The notes: generated from the sequence alone by a model not told the origin. 64,000 bases of DNA from Roseivirga thermotolerans (GCF_014653175.1 NZ_BNAG01000006.1:1-64000); one strand, 5' to 3'; shown: positions 53,063 through 62,411, counted from the first letter of the stretch. Numbers and translations are program-made.

Positions 53063-54532
53063 ATGCCAAAGCAGGAAGTTACCATTGTCTGGTTTAAGCG
53101 AGATCTTCGACTCACGGATCACTTGCCTCTGAAAAGAGCGATTGAGTCTGGAGATAAGCTGCTTCTGCTTTACTGTTTCGATCCAGAGCTGATTGCAGAC
53201 CCACATTATGATGTGCGACATTGGCGATTTATCTGGGAATCTATTGAGGATATGAATGAAATTCTCAAGCCTTTAGGTCATCAGGTTGAGGTGTTTTATA
53301 CTGGCTTTCGAAAATCGTTAACCTACTTCTCTAATATCTATCATCTAAAGTCAATATACTCCCATGAAGAAAGCGGACTAAAGGTTACTTATGATCTGGA
53401 CAAGTGGGTGAAGAAATTCTGCGGTCAAAATGGGGTGCAATGGAATGAGTATTTGCATAATGGTGTGTTACGCGGGGCTAAAAACCGGAAAGATTGGTTG
53501 AAAGAGTTTCATGGTTACATGAAGTCTGCTTTGGATCGACCAGATTTAGAAAAACTCCAAACAATTGAACTCGCTGAGTCTGTAAGGCAGAAGTTCGGCA
53601 AGCCGGTTCCTAAAGAGTTTCAATCGAACAATGCCAACTTCCAAAAAGGAGGAGCATCAATTGGGAAGAAGTATATGAAAAGCTTCTTGACCGACAGAGT
53701 ACAGCTTTATTCAAAGTCTATCTCGAAACCGGAGGAAAGCAGAAAAGGCTGCAGCCGCTTATCTCCTTATATAGCTTGGGGGAATTTGAGTCTCAGAGAA
53801 GTTTATCAAGCCAGACTAACTGCCAAAGATCAATTTGGCTTTAAAAAACAGTCGGCCAACTTTGGTTCTAGACTCCAATGGCATTCACACTTTGTGCAAA
53901 AGTTCGAAATGGAAGACCGTTACGAGTTTGAGAACATCAACCGGGGTTATGATTTCTTAGAGAAGGAAGAAAAACCGGAGCTAATTCAAGCTTGGAAAGA
54001 TGGCAAAACTGGTGTGCCATTGGTAGATGCTTGTATGAGGTGTTTGAAGGAGACTGGCTATATTAATTTCAGAATGCGAGCCATGCTTGTAAGTTTTCTT
54101 ACGCACCATTTATGGCAGCATTGGAAGGAAGGTGCCCAGTATTTGGCTTCACAATTTTTAGATTTTGTGCCTGGTATTCACTATCCACAGTTTCAGATGC
54201 AAGCTGGGATGACTGGCATAAATACCATCAGAATTTACAATCCCATCAAGCAAAGCCAAGACCATGACCCTGACGGTAAGTTTATCAAGAAATGGGTTCC
54301 AGAGCTATCAGATGTGCCTTCTGAGTACATTCATGAGCCTTGGCTGATGCCTCCATTAGAGGCGCGTATGCTAAATATAAATCCTGAAGGCCTTAAGCCG
54401 GTGGTAGATGTTAAAGCCGCTGCTGAAAGAGCTAGAAAAGCACTGTGGTCACATCGCAATCATGCTGAAGTGAGAAAAGAAAACTACCGCATCCTAAAAA
54501 AGCATACCATTCCAGGTAGGCGAATGCAATAA
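53063..54532 (+). CDS. cryptochrome/photolyase family FAD protein, first of three
   Basis: 489 aa. The N-terminal photolyase alpha/beta domain (about 5-150) opens [14 protein letters not shown]. The FAD domain (about 200-450) has [30 protein letters not shown] and [22 protein letters not shown], including the Asn-Arg-Met-Arg FAD contact. Trp electron-chain positions look occupied, but I cannot assign them exactly. It belongs to the bacterial cryptochrome-like branch that often sits next to DUF2256. CPD repair or a sensory role are both possible. Confidence 0.9.
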   Translation: MPKQEVTIVWFKRDLRLTDHLPLKRAIESGDKLLLLYCFDPELIADPHYDVRHWRFIWESIEDMNEILKPLGHQVEVFYTGFRKSLTYFSNIYHLKSIYSHEESGLKVTYDLDKWVKKFCGQNGVQWNEYLHNGVLRGAKNRKDWLKEFHGYMKSALDRPDLEKLQTIELAESVRQKFGKPVPKEFQSNNANFQKGGASIGKKYMKSFLTDRVQLYSKSISKPEESRKGCSRLSPYIAWGNLSLREVYQARLTAKDQFGFKKQSANFGSRLQWHSHFVQKFEMEDRYEFENINRGYDFLEKEEKPELIQAWKDGKTGVPLVDACMRCLKETGYINFRMRAMLVSFLTHHLWQHWKEGAQYLASQFLDFVPGIHYPQFQMQAGMTGINTIRIYNPIKQSQDHDPDGKFIKKWVPELSDVPSEYIHEPWLMPPLEARMLNINPEGLKPVVDVKAAAERARKALWSHRNHAEVRKENYRILKKHTIPGRRMQ

Positions 54533-54547
54533 CTGTTCATGGACTGC

Positions 54548-54607
54548 GTCATGCCGAACTTGCTTCGGTATCTATTTGAAGTAACCTAAGATGAATTCAG
54601 GGTGATG
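54548..54607. repeat. GTCATGC-type REP-like repeat, copy 1
   Basis: Starts GTCATGCCGAACTTGCTTCG (54548-54567), an inner palindrome CCGAA...TTCGG, and ends TTCAGGGTGATG (54596-54607), complementary to the start. Same family as 54782-54857. Confidence 0.7.
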
Positions 54608-54652
54608 AGTTGATTTATTAAACTATTCTATTGGGATGTAGTTATCCCATCA

Positions 54653-54817
54653 ATGAAAAAAGGACAGTTGCCAACCAAGATTTGCCCCGTTTGCAATCGC
54701 CCCTTTGAGTGGCGCAAGAAATGGAGAAACTGCTGGCAAGAAGTGGTTTACTGTTCAGAAAAATGTAGAAGAAACAGAAACCGTCATGCTGAACTTGTTT
54801 CAGCATCTAAACTTTAA
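54653..54817 (+). CDS. DUF2256 zinc-ribbon-like small protein
   Basis: 54 aa, too short for usual ORF filters. It reads KKGQLPTKICPVCNRPFEWR, then KKWRNCWQEVVYCSEKCRRN, the DUF2256 signature with CPVC and CSEKC, a probable zinc knuckle of four Cys. DUF2256 genes are regularly beside photolyase/cryptochrome genes. The last ten residues (HAELVSASKL) and the stop codon come from a REP-like repeat that begins inside the gene, so the natural C-terminus has been replaced or extended. Confidence 0.88.
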   Translation: MKKGQLPTKICPVCNRPFEWRKKWRNCWQEVVYCSEKCRRNRNRHAELVSASKL

Positions 54818-54857
54818 AGTCCCTGAAATAATCCCGAACTATCGGGACAGGGTGACG
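54782..54857. repeat. GTCATGC-type REP-like repeat, copy 2
   Basis: The left end (54783-54808) starts GTCATGCTGAACTTGTTTCA and contains CTGAA...TTCAG. A second palindrome TCCCGA...TCGGGA is near 54832-54847. The right end GGGTGACG (54850-54857) is complementary to the start. Differs from copy 1 by a few bases. Confidence 0.8.
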
Positions 54858-54864
54858 CAAGTAA

Positions 54865-56394
54865 ATGAGGAGACTAAGACTAATACTAGGCGATCAGCTT
54901 AATCACCAACATTCGTGGTATCAAGAAAAAGATGAAAACACGCTTTATGTAATGATGGAGATGGGGCAGGAGCTAACCTACACCACACATCATATTCAAA
55001 AGGTTATTGCATTCTTTCTAGCCATGCGAGCCTTTGCTGAGCATTTGGAAAAGCAAGGACACCAAGTGCTTTACTTAAAGCTAGATGATGAAAAGAATAA
55101 GCAGTCATTAACAGATAATCTTTCTTGGATAATAGAGGAGTACAAAATTGAAAAGTTCGAATACCAGATGCCTGATGAATACAGGCTAGATAAGCAACTT
55201 CAGGGGTATTGCGGAGCAATTGAAGCAGACTTTGAAGTCTTCGACACCGAGCATTTTATGACTTCCAGAACTGACCTTGCTGACTTTTTTAAAGGCAAAA
55301 AGCAGTTGCTCATGGAGTCATTCTACAGAAACATGCGCAAAAAACATAAAGTGCTAATGGACGAGGGCGAGCCTGTTGGTGGCAAATGGAATTACGACCA
55401 TGACAACAGGAACAAAATGCCAGAAGATACCTTTGTTCCAGAGCCAAAGTCATTTCAAAGAGATGTAACAGACTTGGTTGAGCTGTTAGAGGAAAGAGGT
55501 GTTAAAACAATAGGAAATGTAGATTCTAAAGATTTTCTGTGGTCCGTAACAAGGGAAGAAGGGTTAGAACTCTTCGACTTCTTTCTGAATGATTGTATGC
55601 CATTTTTTGGCAAGTATCAAGATGCCATGACCACCAAAGGTTGGTCTTTATTCCACTCGAGAATATCTTTCTTACTGAATTCGAAAATCCTTTCTCCAGA
55701 AGAGGTTATTCGAAAGACAGAAGAGTATGGTCAGAACAATCAAGACGTGCCACTCTCAGCAATTGAGGGCTTTATTAGGCAAATACTAGGTTGGCGAGAG
55801 TACATGCGAGGCATCTATTGGAAATATATGCCGGATTATGCCAAAGAAAACTTCTTCAACCATAAGAGAAAACTACCAGACTGGTTTTGGACAGGTGAAA
55901 CCAAAATGAAGTGCCTTTCTCACACCATCGGACAATCTCTAGATTATGCTTATGCACACCATATTCAACGATTGATGGTAACGGGGAATTTTGCGCTGTT
56001 GGCGGGTATAGATCCCGATGAAGTAGATCAATGGTATCTCGGTATTTACATCGATGCAATTGAGTGGGTGGAAATTACCAATACTAGAGGAATGAGTCAG
56101 TTTGCCGATGGTGGTGTGGTGGCTACTAAGCCCTACGTTTCTTCGGCTAATTACATGCATAAAATGAGTCATTACTGTGGTTCATGTCATTACAAGTACA
56201 AGGAGAAATTAGGTGAGAAGGCCTGTCCGTTCAATAGCCTCTACTGGGATTTTCTCGACAGAAATAGAGAGAAGCTCGAGAAGAATCATAGAATGGGCAT
56301 GATTTACCGGGTTTGGGATAAAAATTCTACTGAAAAGAAAAACCAAATCATTGAACAAGCGGCTAAGTACCTGAATAAGATGGAGGAAATATGA
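54865..56394 (+). CDS. iron-sulfur bacterial photolyase/cryptochrome (PhrB type)
   Basis: 509 aa. The N-terminal DPRP-like domain opens LRLILGDQLNHQHSW. The C-terminal FAD domain holds four Cys at 350 (MKCLSHTIGQS), 438 and 441 (YCGSC) and 454 (ACPFNSLYW), the [4Fe-4S] ligand pattern of bacterial (6-4) photolyases such as Agrobacterium PhrB; from memory the numbering is the same. IRQILGWREYMRG and VTGNFALLAGIDPDEV are further signatures. It repairs (6-4) photoproducts or acts as a light sensor. It overlaps the next gene by ATGA. Confidence 0.94.
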   Translation: MRRLRLILGDQLNHQHSWYQEKDENTLYVMMEMGQELTYTTHHIQKVIAFFLAMRAFAEHLEKQGHQVLYLKLDDEKNKQSLTDNLSWIIEEYKIEKFEYQMPDEYRLDKQLQGYCGAIEADFEVFDTEHFMTSRTDLADFFKGKKQLLMESFYRNMRKKHKVLMDEGEPVGGKWNYDHDNRNKMPEDTFVPEPKSFQRDVTDLVELLEERGVKTIGNVDSKDFLWSVTREEGLELFDFFLNDCMPFFGKYQDAMTTKGWSLFHSRISFLLNSKILSPEEVIRKTEEYGQNNQDVPLSAIEGFIRQILGWREYMRGIYWKYMPDYAKENFFNHKRKLPDWFWTGETKMKCLSHTIGQSLDYAYAHHIQRLMVTGNFALLAGIDPDEVDQWYLGIYIDAIEWVEITNTRGMSQFADGGVVATKPYVSSANYMHKMSHYCGSCHYKYKEKLGEKACPFNSLYWDFLDRNREKLEKNHRMGMIYRVWDKNSTEKKNQIIEQAAKYLNKMEEI

Positions 56395-57662
56395 GCAGGG
56401 CGATTTACTGGTTTCGGAACGATTTGAGGTTGGAGGATAATGAAGTCTTAAACAAGGCTGTTGAGGAGAACCCAGAAATCTTGCCCGTTTATGTTTTTGA
56501 TGAGAGCCTATTGAGGGGAGAGCAGTGGGGTATTGAAAGAATGGGCTCTCATCGTCTTAAATTTCTCTTGGAATCGCTGGAGGATCTTAAAGCTCATTTA
56601 CAACAACTAGGCTCAGACTTATTGATTAAAGTTGGAGATACAGTTACTGTTCTTAACGATATCAGGAAAACCTATAATTGCGATGTGCTTTATGCTCAAA
56701 AGGCTTCTGCTTATGATGAAGTACAGTTGGAGGAAAAGCTCTCAGAAACCATAAACACTAAGTTCATTTGGGGTGAAACGCTCTATCACCTGAACGATTT
56801 GCCTTATCATTTAGATGAACTTCCAGATATATTCACGCAGTTCAGAAAGTCGGTTGAGAAAAAGGCAGATGTAAGAAAAATACTAGAAGCACCTTTGCAA
56901 ATTCATTCGTCCCAAGGTTTCGATTCTGAAGTGCCTTCTATGGAAGACTTAGGCTTTGAGCCCGTTGAAGAAGATGATAGGTCAGTTATTCAGTTTCGTG
57001 GAGGAGCTAAAGCAGCCAATGATAGGTTGAATTATTATTTATGGGATAAGGAGTTGCTAGGTAACTATAAGCAAACGCGTAATGGCCTTATCGGAGGTGA
57101 TTACAGCAGCAAGTTCTCTCCTTGGTTGGCTCATGGTTGTATCTCACCACGACAAATCTATTGGCAAGTAAAGAAATTCGAGAAGTACGTAAAGAAAAAC
57201 AGCTCAACCTATTGGTTGGTTTTCGAACTGGTTTGGCGGGATTATTTCCACTTTGTGGCCAAGAAATACAGCAATCAGATTTATCAGAGAAAAGGAATTT
57301 TGGGTGAAGATAAAATCGACTGGGGATCTGATAAACTTTTTCACTTATGGCGAGATGGAAAAACAGGTGAACCTTTTGTTGATGCCAATATGCGGGAAAT
57401 GAATGCCACGGGGTTTATGAGCAACAGAGGAAGGCAAAATGTAGCCTCATACCTAATGCACCAAATGAAGATTGATTGGAGGCTAGGAGCTGCCTATTTC
57501 GAGAAAATGCTGATAGACTACGACCCATGTTCAAACTACGGTAATTGGATTTACATTGCCGGAGTTGGAAACGACCCAAGAGGAGGTAGAGAGTTCAACA
57601 TTGAACGTCAAAAACAGATGTACGATCCCAAAGGAGAGTACCAGGAGTTGTGGGCTAATTAA
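56391..57662 (+). CDS. cryptochrome DASH / photolyase
   Basis: 423 aa. N-terminal photolyase domain opens IYWFRNDLRLEDNEVLN. The FAD domain has SPWLAHGCISPRQIYW, FELVWRDYFHFVAKKY and the DASH-typical ATGFMSNRGRQNVAS, then SNYGNWIYIAGVGNDPRGG. DASH proteins repair CPDs in single-stranded or looped DNA. Its ATG overlaps the PhrB-type stop by four bases, so both are translated together. Shorter than plant members but normal for bacteria. Confidence 0.94.
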   Translation: MSRAIYWFRNDLRLEDNEVLNKAVEENPEILPVYVFDESLLRGEQWGIERMGSHRLKFLLESLEDLKAHLQQLGSDLLIKVGDTVTVLNDIRKTYNCDVLYAQKASAYDEVQLEEKLSETINTKFIWGETLYHLNDLPYHLDELPDIFTQFRKSVEKKADVRKILEAPLQIHSSQGFDSEVPSMEDLGFEPVEEDDRSVIQFRGGAKAANDRLNYYLWDKELLGNYKQTRNGLIGGDYSSKFSPWLAHGCISPRQIYWQVKKFEKYVKKNSSTYWLVFELVWRDYFHFVAKKYSNQIYQRKGILGEDKIDWGSDKLFHLWRDGKTGEPFVDANMREMNATGFMSNRGRQNVASYLMHQMKIDWRLGAAYFEKMLIDYDPCSNYGNWIYIAGVGNDPRGGREFNIERQKQMYDPKGEYQELWAN

Positions 57663-57686
57663 GCCTAATTCTTTATACATTTGGCT

Positions 57687-58463
57687 ATGCAAAACCTTCG
57701 CGTAGCTCTTATCCAATCTGATATTCATTGGCATGAAATAGGTGCGAACCTAGCCATGTTTGAAGAGAAAATCTGGCAAATACAGAATGATGTGGATCTT
57801 ATTCTACTTCCAGAGATGTTTCAGACAGGCTTCACTATGGAGCATAAGGGGTTAGCCGAGCCCATGAACTTCAATACTTTTAAGTGGATGAAGCAAATGT
57901 CAGCGCAAAAGAATGCGGCTATTTGCGGTTCTTACATCGTCAAGGAGGAGGGCAAGGTGTTCAATAGGCTTTTGTGGATGCAACCCGATGGACAGTTTAA
58001 GACTTATGATAAGCGTCACCTTTTCCGAATGGCCAATGAGCACGAGCATTTCGATATGGGTGCAGAAAAGCTCATAGTAGAGTGGAGGGGCTGGAAGATA
58101 TGTCCAATGGTTTGCTATGATCTAAGGTTTCCTGTGTGGTCTAGAAATGTAGACTTAGCCTATGATCTGTTGCTTTATGTGGCCAATTGGCCGGCTGTTA
58201 GAGTCAATGCTTGGGACACGCTACTGGAAGCAAGAGCTATTGAGAATGTGAGTTATTCTATTGGTCTCAATCGTGTAGGGAAAGATGGAGTTGGTATTGA
58301 ATATAATGGTCATTCAGCGGCATACAGTCCAAAAGGAGAGCAGCTGGCATTTTCTGAAAAGGAAGAGATTATTTACATAGAACTCTCTGCAGAAAGCCTT
58401 CAGTCGTTCCGTAAGAAGTTTCCTGCTCACCTAGATGCCGATGAGTTTGAAATCAAGAGTTGA
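57687..58463 (+). CDS. omega-amidase (YafV/Nit2-like carbon-nitrogen hydrolase)
   Basis: 258 aa from the ATG at 57687; a TTG at 57681 would add two residues. The catalytic triad is Glu in LLPEMFQTGF, Lys in YDKRHLFRM and Cys in MVCYDLRFPVWSRN; the CYDLRFPVW context marks the omega-amidase group. It hydrolyses 2-oxosuccinamate or the keto acid amides left by glutamine- or asparagine-linked transamination, and partners methionine aminotransferase in methionine salvage. It starts 24 bp after the DASH stop. Confidence 0.9.
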   Translation: MQNLRVALIQSDIHWHEIGANLAMFEEKIWQIQNDVDLILLPEMFQTGFTMEHKGLAEPMNFNTFKWMKQMSAQKNAAICGSYIVKEEGKVFNRLLWMQPDGQFKTYDKRHLFRMANEHEHFDMGAEKLIVEWRGWKICPMVCYDLRFPVWSRNVDLAYDLLLYVANWPAVRVNAWDTLLEARAIENVSYSIGLNRVGKDGVGIEYNGHSAAYSPKGEQLAFSEKEEIIYIELSAESLQSFRKKFPAHLDADEFEIKS

Positions 58464-58842
58464 TAGATTCAGTTAAAACTGCTTTCAACTGCGCGGTAGA
58501 TTGAAAGTTGTGCACCGGTTGTTTCAACATCTGTAAGACTTTCTGCAATTGTTGATTCTTCCCATTCACAAAGAACAGCTGGTTTGCTTTGCTTTTTCTC
58601 AAGGCTTCTATGGCCTTAGAAAGAGCTCCTAGACCTTCTGATTCAACTACATCGAAAAAGCATATGACTTGTTCTGATTCAGCTATCATTTTAGCGATCT
58701 CCTGAACTAAAAATGGCTCCGATTTACTATCGGCTTCCACAAAGTTAAACGCTGCATCAATTTCACTTAATGCGTCTTTCTCGGGAAAGCTGAAAGCGAT
58801 TTGCTCTATTGGTTTTATCTGAAAGTAACAGAAGAGGGTCAT
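58453..58842 (-). CDS. unrecognised 129-aa protein
   Basis: ATG at 58842 overlaps the FG-GAP gene stop (ATGA), which supports real translation. Its last 11 bp overlap the convergent omega-amidase gene. Sequence alternates strands and helices (EQVICFFDVVESEGLGALSKAIEALRKSKANQLFFVNG), like a small Rossmann-type domain, but no family is recognised and no signal peptide is present. Confidence 0.6.
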   Translation of the reverse strand: MTLFCYFQIKPIEQIAFSFPEKDALSEIDAAFNFVEADSKSEPFLVQEIAKMIAESEQVICFFDVVESEGLGALSKAIEALRKSKANQLFFVNGKNQQLQKVLQMLKQPVHNFQSTAQLKAVLTESINS

Positions 58843-60995
58843 CGCTGAATTAATAGCTTTTTAGTAATACTCCGTCCGTCCGAACTTACAATTCGAATCA
58901 GATATAGGCCAACGGGGTAGCTGGAGAAATCCAAAGTAGTTACTTCAGCATCGGCTACAGCTACAGGCTCGGAAATTAGTCGTCCACTGGTATCTACCAC
59001 TGAGACCATGGCGTTGGCATTTACCAAAAGTCTGACGGAGTCCGCTGATGGGTTTGGAGACAGTGAAACCCGTAGATCGTTTTCGCTTCCGCCATTTCCG
59101 GTTCCCACATTTCTGAGAAGCAACAGTCCACCTCTTTTGGTGCCAACAACCAGCGATGGTTTGCCATTGTCAAATAAATCGGCTGTGGCCAGGTAGTTGC
59201 TTCGGCCAAGTCGTGAAGGTCTGAGGTTATTCGCTTCGCTAATTAGTGTAGTGACAGAGGGGCCTTTTTGGAATGCGGCATTAAAAGGAGCTTCATAGAG
59301 GGTCAATGCTCCCTGACTATCTATGGTAAGTAGTTGTGGTTTACTGGTGCCCGACCAGTTAGCCACTGCAACAGAAAGCACCTGACGGGTAAAATCATTT
59401 TCAAAACCGCCAAACTGTTCCTCTTCCCTAAACCTTAGGTTGCCTTCGTTGATAAATGCCGTCAGTCCTCCAAAAGCTCCGCCAAGCAGCACGTCTGCCA
59501 GGCCGTTTCCGTCAATGTCATACACCAAGGGGTTGCTATTGGGTGTAGTAGGCAGGTTAAGATTTACAGGAGTTTCGAAACGGCCATCACCAAGGCCCTT
59601 TAGAAGAAAAATAGCAGCCGAATTTCCTCCGGTTTGTGCCTGAAGAACTATATCGGTAATGCCGTCATTGTCTATATCGGCCATCTGGGGTTTGAACCCG
59701 GCATAACCCAGCGAAGACAGATTCTGGAAGTCGGTAGTTGCCAAAGCAAAGGAGGGGTTAAAACGGTTTCCGGTATTTTCAAACAGCCAAAGACTGCTTA
59801 CCAGTCCGTTAGGGGTTGGTTGTCCAGCGTGCCCAACGAATAAATCCAGATCACCATCGGCATCATAGTCCCAAAATGCGGGATAGGCATCCTCCCCCAA
59901 ATCTACCATCTCATGTTGTAAAAAAGGCTGTTTCCCTTCAAAGATGGGGCTTAGGTTGTTGCCGGAATTGTCGAATACTTGTATGTGGTTTGTAAAGTTT
60001 ACCCTGTTGCCCAGATTGCGGTCGATGTTTGTGGAAACCACCAGTTCCATTACCTGGTCAAAATCGGTATCTAAAAGGAACGCTGAAGGAAAAAACTCAA
60101 AGGCCACAGGGTCTTGAGAAGGGAAGGGATGAAAATCGGTAATAGAGGCTTGTTGCGTGGTTCCCTTATTTTCAAAAAAAACGAGATTAGTACAGAGCTC
60201 ATCTGAGGCTACAATATCTATATCGCCATCATTGTCTGCATCGAAGGGAAGAATCGTTTTGCCTCCTGCATGCAAAATCACAGCCGACTCTGAAGTCTCG
60301 GCCTTCTCAGCAGCTTCTCCAGAGTTTTCCTGACAGGGTTGTCCGAACGAAAAGTTATTGCAGCCACAATCGTAAAAATCGCCCCAGTTTCTGGTGATTC
60401 GGGTAAAATTAAGGCTACCACAGGAACCTGTGTTTTGGTAGTATTCTATCGAACCGGAACTTCCAAAGCGGTAACTAAGAATGTCCAACGCTCCGTCTCC
60501 GTTAACATCGGCAAAGCCGGGTATATCGGTGGCGCTCACCTGTAAATTAGAGCCCTGATCGAAGCGCAGAAATTCACTGGCTAGTTGCCAGGCCACACCT
60601 TCGGAAGTACTCATGTTGCGGTATACTTTAATGCCCAGCGTGGTGTTTGTAAAAAGATCCTTTTTGCCATCACAGTCAAAGTCTGTCAGTACCATCCAAT
60701 TCACCACATCGGTCGGAAACAGGAAGGCATAAGAAGGGTCAAATACCCATTCATCGTCTTGGCGTATATAGGTGGTAAGGTGGCCGGACTGCCGGTGGAA
60801 GATGACCAGGTCTTGTTGGCCGTCCATATTCAGATCCATGGTTTGAAATTGCGCAGAATTTAAGCCCCCCTCAAAAGCCCTAGCTAAGCGTTCATCGTCT
60901 TGCCGGAGTTCTACCGTCTGATCGAAGGCGAAGGCAACCTGAGCCTTGGCCGTAGTGGCGAAGAAAAGGGTTATTAAGACAATCAGGTATTTCAT
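58839..60995 (-). CDS. FG-GAP/VCBS repeat protein with T9SS sorting domain
   Basis: 718 aa. Signal peptide about 1-18 (TTAKAQ). The body consists of repeated FG-GAP/VCBS blades with Asp-rich loops (LNMDGQQDLVIF, DFDCDGKKDLF, DVNGDGALDIL, DADNDGDIDIV, DIDNDGITDIV), likely a calcium-binding propeller. The last 80 residues are a type IX secretion C-terminal domain (LSPNPSADSVRL, then GLYLIRIVSSDGRSITKKLL). It is secreted and surface-attached or released. Ligand unknown. Confidence 0.92.
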   Translation of the reverse strand: MKYLIVLITLFFATTAKAQVAFAFDQTVELRQDDERLARAFEGGLNSAQFQTMDLNMDGQQDLVIFHRQSGHLTTYIRQDDEWVFDPSYAFLFPTDVVNWMVLTDFDCDGKKDLFTNTTLGIKVYRNMSTSEGVAWQLASEFLRFDQGSNLQVSATDIPGFADVNGDGALDILSYRFGSSGSIEYYQNTGSCGSLNFTRITRNWGDFYDCGCNNFSFGQPCQENSGEAAEKAETSESAVILHAGGKTILPFDADNDGDIDIVASDELCTNLVFFENKGTTQQASITDFHPFPSQDPVAFEFFPSAFLLDTDFDQVMELVVSTNIDRNLGNRVNFTNHIQVFDNSGNNLSPIFEGKQPFLQHEMVDLGEDAYPAFWDYDADGDLDLFVGHAGQPTPNGLVSSLWLFENTGNRFNPSFALATTDFQNLSSLGYAGFKPQMADIDNDGITDIVLQAQTGGNSAAIFLLKGLGDGRFETPVNLNLPTTPNSNPLVYDIDGNGLADVLLGGAFGGLTAFINEGNLRFREEEQFGGFENDFTRQVLSVAVANWSGTSKPQLLTIDSQGALTLYEAPFNAAFQKGPSVTTLISEANNLRPSRLGRSNYLATADLFDNGKPSLVVGTKRGGLLLLRNVGTGNGGSENDLRVSLSPNPSADSVRLLVNANAMVSVVDTSGRLISEPVAVADAEVTTLDFSSYPVGLYLIRIVSSDGRSITKKLLIQR

Positions 60996-61084
60996 GCGAG
61001 CAACTCTGAGGCTAAATTACGATCAGTCATTCAGAATAACGCAATTTTTGCGCTTTAGTGTTGTAACTTCACCGACCAAATGCA

Positions 61085-62371
61085 ATGGCAATGATTGATC
61101 AGTTATACTCGGTTTACCTTCGTTCTACGGGTGTGTCTACAGACACCCGCACTCTCCAAAAAGATAACCTGTGGTTTGCTCTGAAAGGGCCAAACTTTAA
61201 TGCCAACAAGTTTGCCGATAAGGCTTTGGAGCTTGGTGCCTGTGCGGTGGTAATCGATGACCCGGCCTATGCCAGAGATAATCGTTATCTGGTGGTTGAA
61301 GATGGGTTGAAGGCTCTGCAGCAGTTGGCCAATCATCACCGCAAGCAGTTTAATATTCCGGTAATTGGCATTACGGGTTCTAATGGAAAGACTACAACTA
61401 AAGAACTTGTGCGAGATGTGCTGGCTAGAAAATTTCGTGTGTTGGCCACATTGGGCAATTTCAACAATCACATTGGTGTACCTCTTACTTTGCTGAGGCT
61501 GACGGCCAACACGGAGATGGCTATAGTAGAAATGGGAGCTAATTTTGTAGGAGATATAGCTCAACTTTGTGCCATTGCCGAACCCACTTTCGGTTTGATT
61601 ACTAACATAGGAAAGGCTCATCTGGAGGGCTTCGGTGGAATAGAAGGGGTGTTTAAAGGTAAAACCGAGCTATATGAACATGTGGCGAAACAAGGGGGTG
61701 TTTTGTTTGTGAACTCCCGTAATCAGCGCCTGATGGAAAAGGCCGGTCGGTTAGTAAGTGAGATAGCGACTTACCCTGATAAGGATGATGTTTACCATGC
61801 TGAGTTAATCGATGCCCAACCCTTTGTGAAACTGAGGGCCCGATCAGGCAAGGTGGTGGATACTCAGATTTCCGGAAGCTATAATTTTGAAAACATTTGT
61901 GCGGCTCTTTGCATTGGAGCCTATTTTGGGGTGCCTGAGAATGAAGCCCTGGAAGCTATAGCCGCCTATATACCTGAAAATAACCGGTCTCAGATTAAGC
62001 AATTAGGCTCAAATACCGTGGTAATGGATGCCTATAATGCCAATCCCACTTCTATGGCACTTGCACTGCAAAATTTTGCGGCCAAACCGGGTTATAAGGT
62101 GGCTATTCTGGGCGATATGTTCGAACTGGGTGAGTCAGCGGCCGAAGAGCATGCTGCTGTGGGTAGCCTGACGGCTGGCCTCGCTCTGGATCAGGTGATT
62201 TTTTGTGGTGAGCTAATGAAGCATGCCTATGAAACGAATGAGAAGGCTGAGTACTTTGAAGATAAACAAGAATTGGCGACTTACTTAAAAGGACTTCAAT
62301 TGCAAGATAGCCAGATACTAATTAAGGGTTCGCGGGGAATGAGCCTGGAAACTCTTTTGGAGAGTTTTTGA
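61085..62371 (+). CDS. murF: UDP-N-acetylmuramoyl-tripeptide--D-alanyl-D-alanine ligase
   Basis: 428 aa. The ATP site TGSNGKTT is at 97-104. The N-terminal substrate domain has STDTRTLQKDNLWFALKGP, and the central domain AIVEMGANFVGDIAQLC and GLITNIGKAHLEGFGG. The C-terminal domain VVMDAYNANPTSM is normal. It adds D-Ala-D-Ala in peptidoglycan precursor synthesis. Isolated from other mur genes here; an ATG at 61091 is an alternative start. Confidence 0.96.
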   Translation: MAMIDQLYSVYLRSTGVSTDTRTLQKDNLWFALKGPNFNANKFADKALELGACAVVIDDPAYARDNRYLVVEDGLKALQQLANHHRKQFNIPVIGITGSNGKTTTKELVRDVLARKFRVLATLGNFNNHIGVPLTLLRLTANTEMAIVEMGANFVGDIAQLCAIAEPTFGLITNIGKAHLEGFGGIEGVFKGKTELYEHVAKQGGVLFVNSRNQRLMEKAGRLVSEIATYPDKDDVYHAELIDAQPFVKLRARSGKVVDTQISGSYNFENICAALCIGAYFGVPENEALEAIAAYIPENNRSQIKQLGSNTVVMDAYNANPTSMALALQNFAAKPGYKVAILGDMFELGESAAEEHAAVGSLTAGLALDQVIFCGELMKHAYETNEKAEYFEDKQELATYLKGLQLQDSQILIKGSRGMSLETLLESF

Positions 62372-62379
62372 TGTCTTGA

Positions 62380-62411
62380 AAAAATAAGAGGGATGGCACC
62401 ACCCATCCCTC
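62380..62411 (-). terminator. terminator between murF and the FecR gene
   Basis: GAGGGATGG (62388-62396) pairs with CCATCCCTC (62403-62411). On the minus strand it is followed by TTATTTTTTC, fitting the end of the FecR transcript. It may also stop murF. Confidence 0.75.

Noticed and set aside
54705-54902. Plus-strand ORF of 65 codons overlapping the DUF2256 gene
   Set aside because: It is in a different frame from the conserved Cys-rich DUF2256 protein and extends through the REP-like repeat into the next gene.
57676-57683. TACATTTG match to the -7 box before the omega-amidase gene
   Set aside because: It would place the start of transcription at or inside the start codon, and the TTG partner is 25 bases away.
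61103-61621. Antisense ORF of 172 codons inside murF
   Set aside because: It lies entirely within a clear essential gene and has no recognisable domain.
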